This document shows, piece by piece, positions 6,779 to 9,353 of a stretch of DNA of 9,353 nt. The stretch comes from Pseudomonadota bacterium (GTDB lineage Bacteria > Pseudomonadota > Gammaproteobacteria > Xanthomonadales > Xanthomonadaceae), in assembly GCA_023457475.1 (NCBI GenBank), contig JAEWLO010000433.1:1-9353 (forward strand), in the 5' to 3' direction. The notes under the pieces are model-generated. The model was not told the origin of the DNA, did not search any database, and saw only the letters and a program-made list of their open reading frames with translations. A program made the position numbers and the translations under genes. Numbering within the stretch: position 1 is the stretch's first letter; the number at the start of each line of letters is the position of its first letter.

Positions 6779-6801
6779 GTAGAGCCACGCCCTGCGTGGC
6801 T
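6779..6801 (+). repeat. GTAG-headed palindromic repeat (SMAG/REP-like), after prpF
   Basis: GTAG (6779-6782) precedes a perfect 8-bp stem, AGCCACGC (6783-6790) and GCGTGGCT (6794-6801), with a CCT loop. The format matches Stenotrophomonas SMAG repeats and the element at 2839-2860, though the stem sequence differs, which suggests another subfamily. It begins 17 bases after the prpF stop and is not followed by a U-tract. It may mark or stabilise the 3' end of the prp transcript; no terminator is otherwise evident in this gap. Confidence 0.68.
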
Positions 6802-6838
6802 TCGCGGACTGACCCCAACCGACCTCATCGACCGCACG

Positions 6839-6844
6839 TATACT
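6839..6844 (+). promoter_or_regulatory. Possible -10 element for the alpha-2-macroglobulin gene
   Basis: TATACT at 6839-6844 is one mismatch from the sigma-70 -10 consensus TATAAT and lies 26 bases before the start codon at 6871. No convincing -35 hexamer is found 16-18 bases upstream, and there is no extended -10 TG. It is the best promoter candidate in the 108-base gap, and its presence would make the macroglobulin gene independent of the prp operon. Evidence is weak. Confidence 0.3.
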
Positions 6845-6857
6845 CCCTGCATCGTTC

Positions 6858-6863
6858 AAGGAG
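6858..6863 (+). promoter_or_regulatory. Strong ribosome binding site of the alpha-2-macroglobulin gene
   Basis: AAGGAG at 6858-6863 lies 7 bases before the ATG at 6871. It is among the best Shine-Dalgarno matches in the window and fixes the start of the lipoprotein gene. Confidence 0.8.
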
Positions 6864-6870
6864 TGACGGC

Positions 6871-9353
6871 ATGGCAACGCACGGTCGGGTCGGGCAGGGC
6901 AGCTGGAAGGGAATCGTGGCACTGGCGCTGGCCGCCGGACTGGCTCTGGGCATCGGCGGCTGCAAGCGCAACGACAGCGGGCAGCTGCCCAGCGCGAGCG
7001 GCGAGGCGATCACCGCCAAGGCCGAAGCCGTCACCGACTTCACCCTGGTCCGGGCCTTCCCCGACCAGAAGGGCGACGGCCTGTCGCTGGCGCTGGAGTT
7101 CTCGCGCCCGCTGGTCGGCACCCAGGACTTCGACACGCTGGTCCGCTTCGCCGAGAAGGTGGGCACCGAGGACAGCAGCTGGACCCTTTCCGACGACGGC
7201 CTGACCCTGCGCTACCCGTTCGTCGAGGCAGCCAAGGACTACACGCTGATCGTCTCGCCCGACCTGCTGGCCGCCGACGGCAGCCGCATCGGCAAGGAAC
7301 TGCGGCAGAAGGTCTTCACCGGCGAACTCAAGCCCGTGGCCGGCTTCGCCTCCCAGGGCAGCGTGCTGCCGGCGCGGGACAGTCGGGGACTGCCGGTGGT
7401 CTCGGTCAACGTCGGCGAGGTGGACGTCGAGTTCCTGCGCGTCCGGGAAAAGCAGCTGCCGAGCTTCTTCAGCCAGTACCAGCGCGGCGGTCGTCGCGGC
7501 AGCTGGGAACTGGACAGCGAGTACGGCGACCGCACCCCGATGTCTCAGCTCGCCGAGCCGGTCTACGTCAACCGGTTCATCCTCGGCGGCAAACAGAACG
7601 AACGCGTGTTGACCTACCTGCCCACCCAGGACATCAAGGAGCTGCAGGAGCCCGGTCTGTATTTCGCGGTCATGAAGCGCACCGGTTCGTTCGACAGTGA
7701 GTTCGACACCGCGTTCTTCACCGTCAGCGACATCGGCCTGCATACCCGCGCCTACAAAGATACCCTGTTCGTCCACACCGCCTCGCTGCAGAGCGGCGCG
7801 TCGCTCAAGCGCGTGGACCTGCGCATCCTCGATGCCAAGGGCGAGGTCGTGCTCAAGGGCAGTACCGACGCCAACGGCAACGCGCTGCTCAAGTACACCC
7901 TGGACGCGGGGCATGTGCTGGTCGCCAGCAGCGGCGCGGACACCACCCTGCTGCCGTTCAACCAGCCGGCGCTGGACCTGAGCGAGTTCGCCGTGGCCGG
8001 TCGCGACAACGCCTGGTTCGACGTGTTCGCCTGGTCGGGGCGAGCCCTGTATCGCCCCGGCGAAACCGTGCGCATCTCCGCGCTGCTGCGCGACAACGAC
8101 GGCAAGCCGGTGAAGCCCCAGCCGGTGTACCTGCGCCTGAAGCAGCCCGACGGCAAGGTGTTCCGCGAAACCCGCGTGACCCCCGGCGAACAGGGCTACC
8201 TTCAGTTCGAACAGACCATTCCGGTGGAGGCACCCACCGGTCGCTGGCAGGTTGAGTTCCGCAGCAGCCCGGCCAGCAAGGAGACCATCCAGGGCATGAC
8301 CCTGCGCATCGAGGAGTTCCTGCCCGAGCGCATGAAGCTGGACCTGGACAGCGCGCAGGCCACCCTCAAGCCCGGTGAGCCGCTCAAGGTGAAGGCGACC
8401 GCCGCGTACCTGTACGGCGCGCCGGCCGACGGCAACCGCTTCACCGCGCGTCTGGCCGTAGCCGCCGAACAAGCGGCGGTGGAGTCGCTGCCCGGGTACT
8501 TCTTTGGCGACCCCACCATGGAACTGCCGCGCGAAGCGCGCGATGTCATCGATACCGAGTTCCCCGCCAACGGCACCCTGAGCCAGGACGTGGACCTGCC
8601 GGCCGAGGTCAAGGCGACCGGGCCGGTGGCCGTGGTGCTGGCGGGCAGCGTGTATGAAACCGGTGGACGCACCGTCAACCGCAGCCTCAAGCGGGTGATG
8701 TGGCCCGCGCCCGTGCTGGTGGGCGTGCGCCCGCTGTTCGACCCCAAGGACGGGGCGGACGCCAACAGCAACGCCCGCTTCGAGCTGATGCGCGTGGATG
8801 CCGGCGGCAAGCCGCATCCGGCCAAGGGGCTGAAGGTCACCCTGGTGCGTGAGCTGCGCGACTACCACTGGACCTATAACGAGAACCGCTGGGACTACGA
8901 CTTCACCCGCCGCTTCGAGAACAAGGAAACCCGGACCATCGACGCCGGCACGGCGGCGGTGGGCATTGACCTGCCGGTGGAGTGGGGCGAGTACCGGCTG
9001 GATGTGTTCGACCCGGCGACCGGCCTGACCAGTCGCTATCCGTTCCACGCCGGCTGGAGCTGGAACGACGACAACCGGGGACTGGACGCCCGCCCGGACA
9101 AGATCAAGCTCAGCCTGGACAAGACCGGCTACAAGGCGGGCGATACCGTCCGTGTCACGGTCACCCCGCCGCATGCCGGCAAGGGCGTGATCATGGTCGA
9201 AAGCGACAAGATGCTCTACGTGCAGGACATCGACGCCAAGCCGGGCAGCACCTTCGACATTCCGGTCACCGCCGACTGGGAGCGCCACGACGTCTACATC
9301 ACCGCCCTGGTGTTCCGCGGTGGCAGCGCGCCCAGCAAGATCACCCCGGCGCG
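6871..9353 (+). CDS. yfhM: Bacterial alpha-2-macroglobulin lipoprotein, YfhM-like (N-terminal half; cut by right edge)
   Basis: The first 827 codons of a large protein are visible; the E. coli homologue (YfhM/ECAM) has about 1650 residues. It begins with a lipoprotein signal peptide: a hydrophobic stretch at 14-28 and a lipobox IGGC, so Cys31 would be acylated. The +2 residue is Lys, which by the E. coli Lol rule predicts outer-membrane sorting. Next come beta-rich macroglobulin domains: an MG1-like region (about 45-150), further MG domains to about 370, the A2M_N-type domain with WFDVFAWSGRALYRPGET (382-399), and more MG domains to about 735. A region with LSLDKTGYKAGDTVRVTV (near 746-764) leads toward the bait region. 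Family members trap invading proteases in the periplasm, many with a CxEQ thioester; that motif would lie downstream, so thioester status is unknown. E. coli yfhM neighbours pbpC; whether pbpC follows here cannot be seen. It lies 108 bases after prpF and is probably a separate unit. Domain limits are approximate. Confidence 0.92.
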   Translation, partial: MATHGRVGQGSWKGIVALALAAGLALGIGGCKRNDSGQLPSASGEAITAKAEAVTDFTLVRAFPDQKGDGLSLALEFSRPLVGTQDFDTLVRFAEKVGTEDSSWTLSDDGLTLRYPFVEAAKDYTLIVSPDLLAADGSRIGKELRQKVFTGELKPVAGFASQGSVLPARDSRGLPVVSVNVGEVDVEFLRVREKQLPSFFSQYQRGGRRGSWELDSEYGDRTPMSQLAEPVYVNRFILGGKQNERVLTYLPTQDIKELQEPGLYFAVMKRTGSFDSEFDTAFFTVSDIGLHTRAYKDTLFVHTASLQSGASLKRVDLRILDAKGEVVLKGSTDANGNALLKYTLDAGHVLVASSGADTTLLPFNQPALDLSEFAVAGRDNAWFDVFAWSGRALYRPGETVRISALLRDNDGKPVKPQPVYLRLKQPDGKVFRETRVTPGEQGYLQFEQTIPVEAPTGRWQVEFRSSPASKETIQGMTLRIEEFLPERMKLDLDSAQATLKPGEPLKVKATAAYLYGAPADGNRFTARLAVAAEQAAVESLPGYFFGDPTMELPREARDVIDTEFPANGTLSQDVDLPAEVKATGPVAVVLAGSVYETGGRTVNRSLKRVMWPAPVLVGVRPLFDPKDGADANSNARFELMRVDAGGKPHPAKGLKVTLVRELRDYHWTYNENRWDYDFTRRFENKETRTIDAGTAAVGIDLPVEWGEYRLDVFDPATGLTSRYPFHAGWSWNDDNRGLDARPDKIKLSLDKTGYKAGDTVRVTVTPPHAGKGVIMVESDKMLYVQDIDAKPGSTFDIPVTADWERHDVYITALVFRGGSAPSKITPA

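Noticed and set aside
6856..9288. An 810-codon open frame antisense to the macroglobulin gene
   Set aside because: It mirrors the plus-strand codon pattern in GC-rich DNA, has low-complexity His/Arg/Gly/Val-rich composition with no recognisable domain, and fully overlaps a convincing lipoprotein gene.
1..9353. A novel defence, mobile or CRISPR-like system
   Set aside because: All long coding regions belong to known families (PrpR, PrpB, PrpC, AcnD, PrpF, alpha-2-macroglobulin); no integrase, transposase, spaced direct repeats or unknown gene cluster is visible.

Overview
The window is GC-rich, densely coded proteobacterial DNA. Two short GTAG-headed palindromes (2839-2860 and 6779-6801) resemble the SMAG repeats of Stenotrophomonas. 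Together with protein sequences typical of gammaproteobacterial prp operons, they suggest Xanthomonadaceae, probably a Stenotrophomonas or close relative. That assignment is an inference from repeat style and composition, not from a search.

Layout. At the left edge, on the minus strand, lies the first 183 codons of prpR, the sigma-54-dependent activator of propionate catabolism. A 155-base divergent intergenic region follows, with a compact control block: a perfect 10+10 bp palindrome (594-616, the likely PrpR site), an exact match to the IHF consensus (640-652) and a near-perfect -24/-12 promoter (657-673). Then four plus-strand genes run in series: prpB (2-methylisocitrate lyase), prpC (2-methylcitrate synthase), acnD (Fe/S 2-methylcitrate dehydratase) and prpF (2-methylaconitate isomerase). 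The last gene, after a 108-base gap with its own strong ribosome binding site, is the first half of a yfhM-type bacterial alpha-2-macroglobulin lipoprotein, cut by the right edge.

How it works together. Propionyl-CoA and oxaloacetate are joined by PrpC to 2-methylcitrate. AcnD dehydrates this to a methylaconitate, PrpF isomerises that to the cis form, a hydratase outside the window (normally AcnB) makes 2-methylisocitrate, and PrpB cleaves it to pyruvate and succinate. This is the AcnD/PrpF version of the methylcitrate cycle, which replaces PrpD. Neither prpD nor prpE is in the window. PrpR, which in enterics senses 2-methylcitrate, would switch the operon on. The macroglobulin gene is probably a separate transcription unit for periplasmic or envelope defence.

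I see no mobile element, CRISPR array, RNA gene or new defence system. The points of interest are regulatory and structural: the control block before prpB, alternative RNA hairpins between prpC and acnD, a GNRA-capped hairpin between acnD and prpF, and the two GTAG repeats. There is no gene-free stretch longer than 300 bases.
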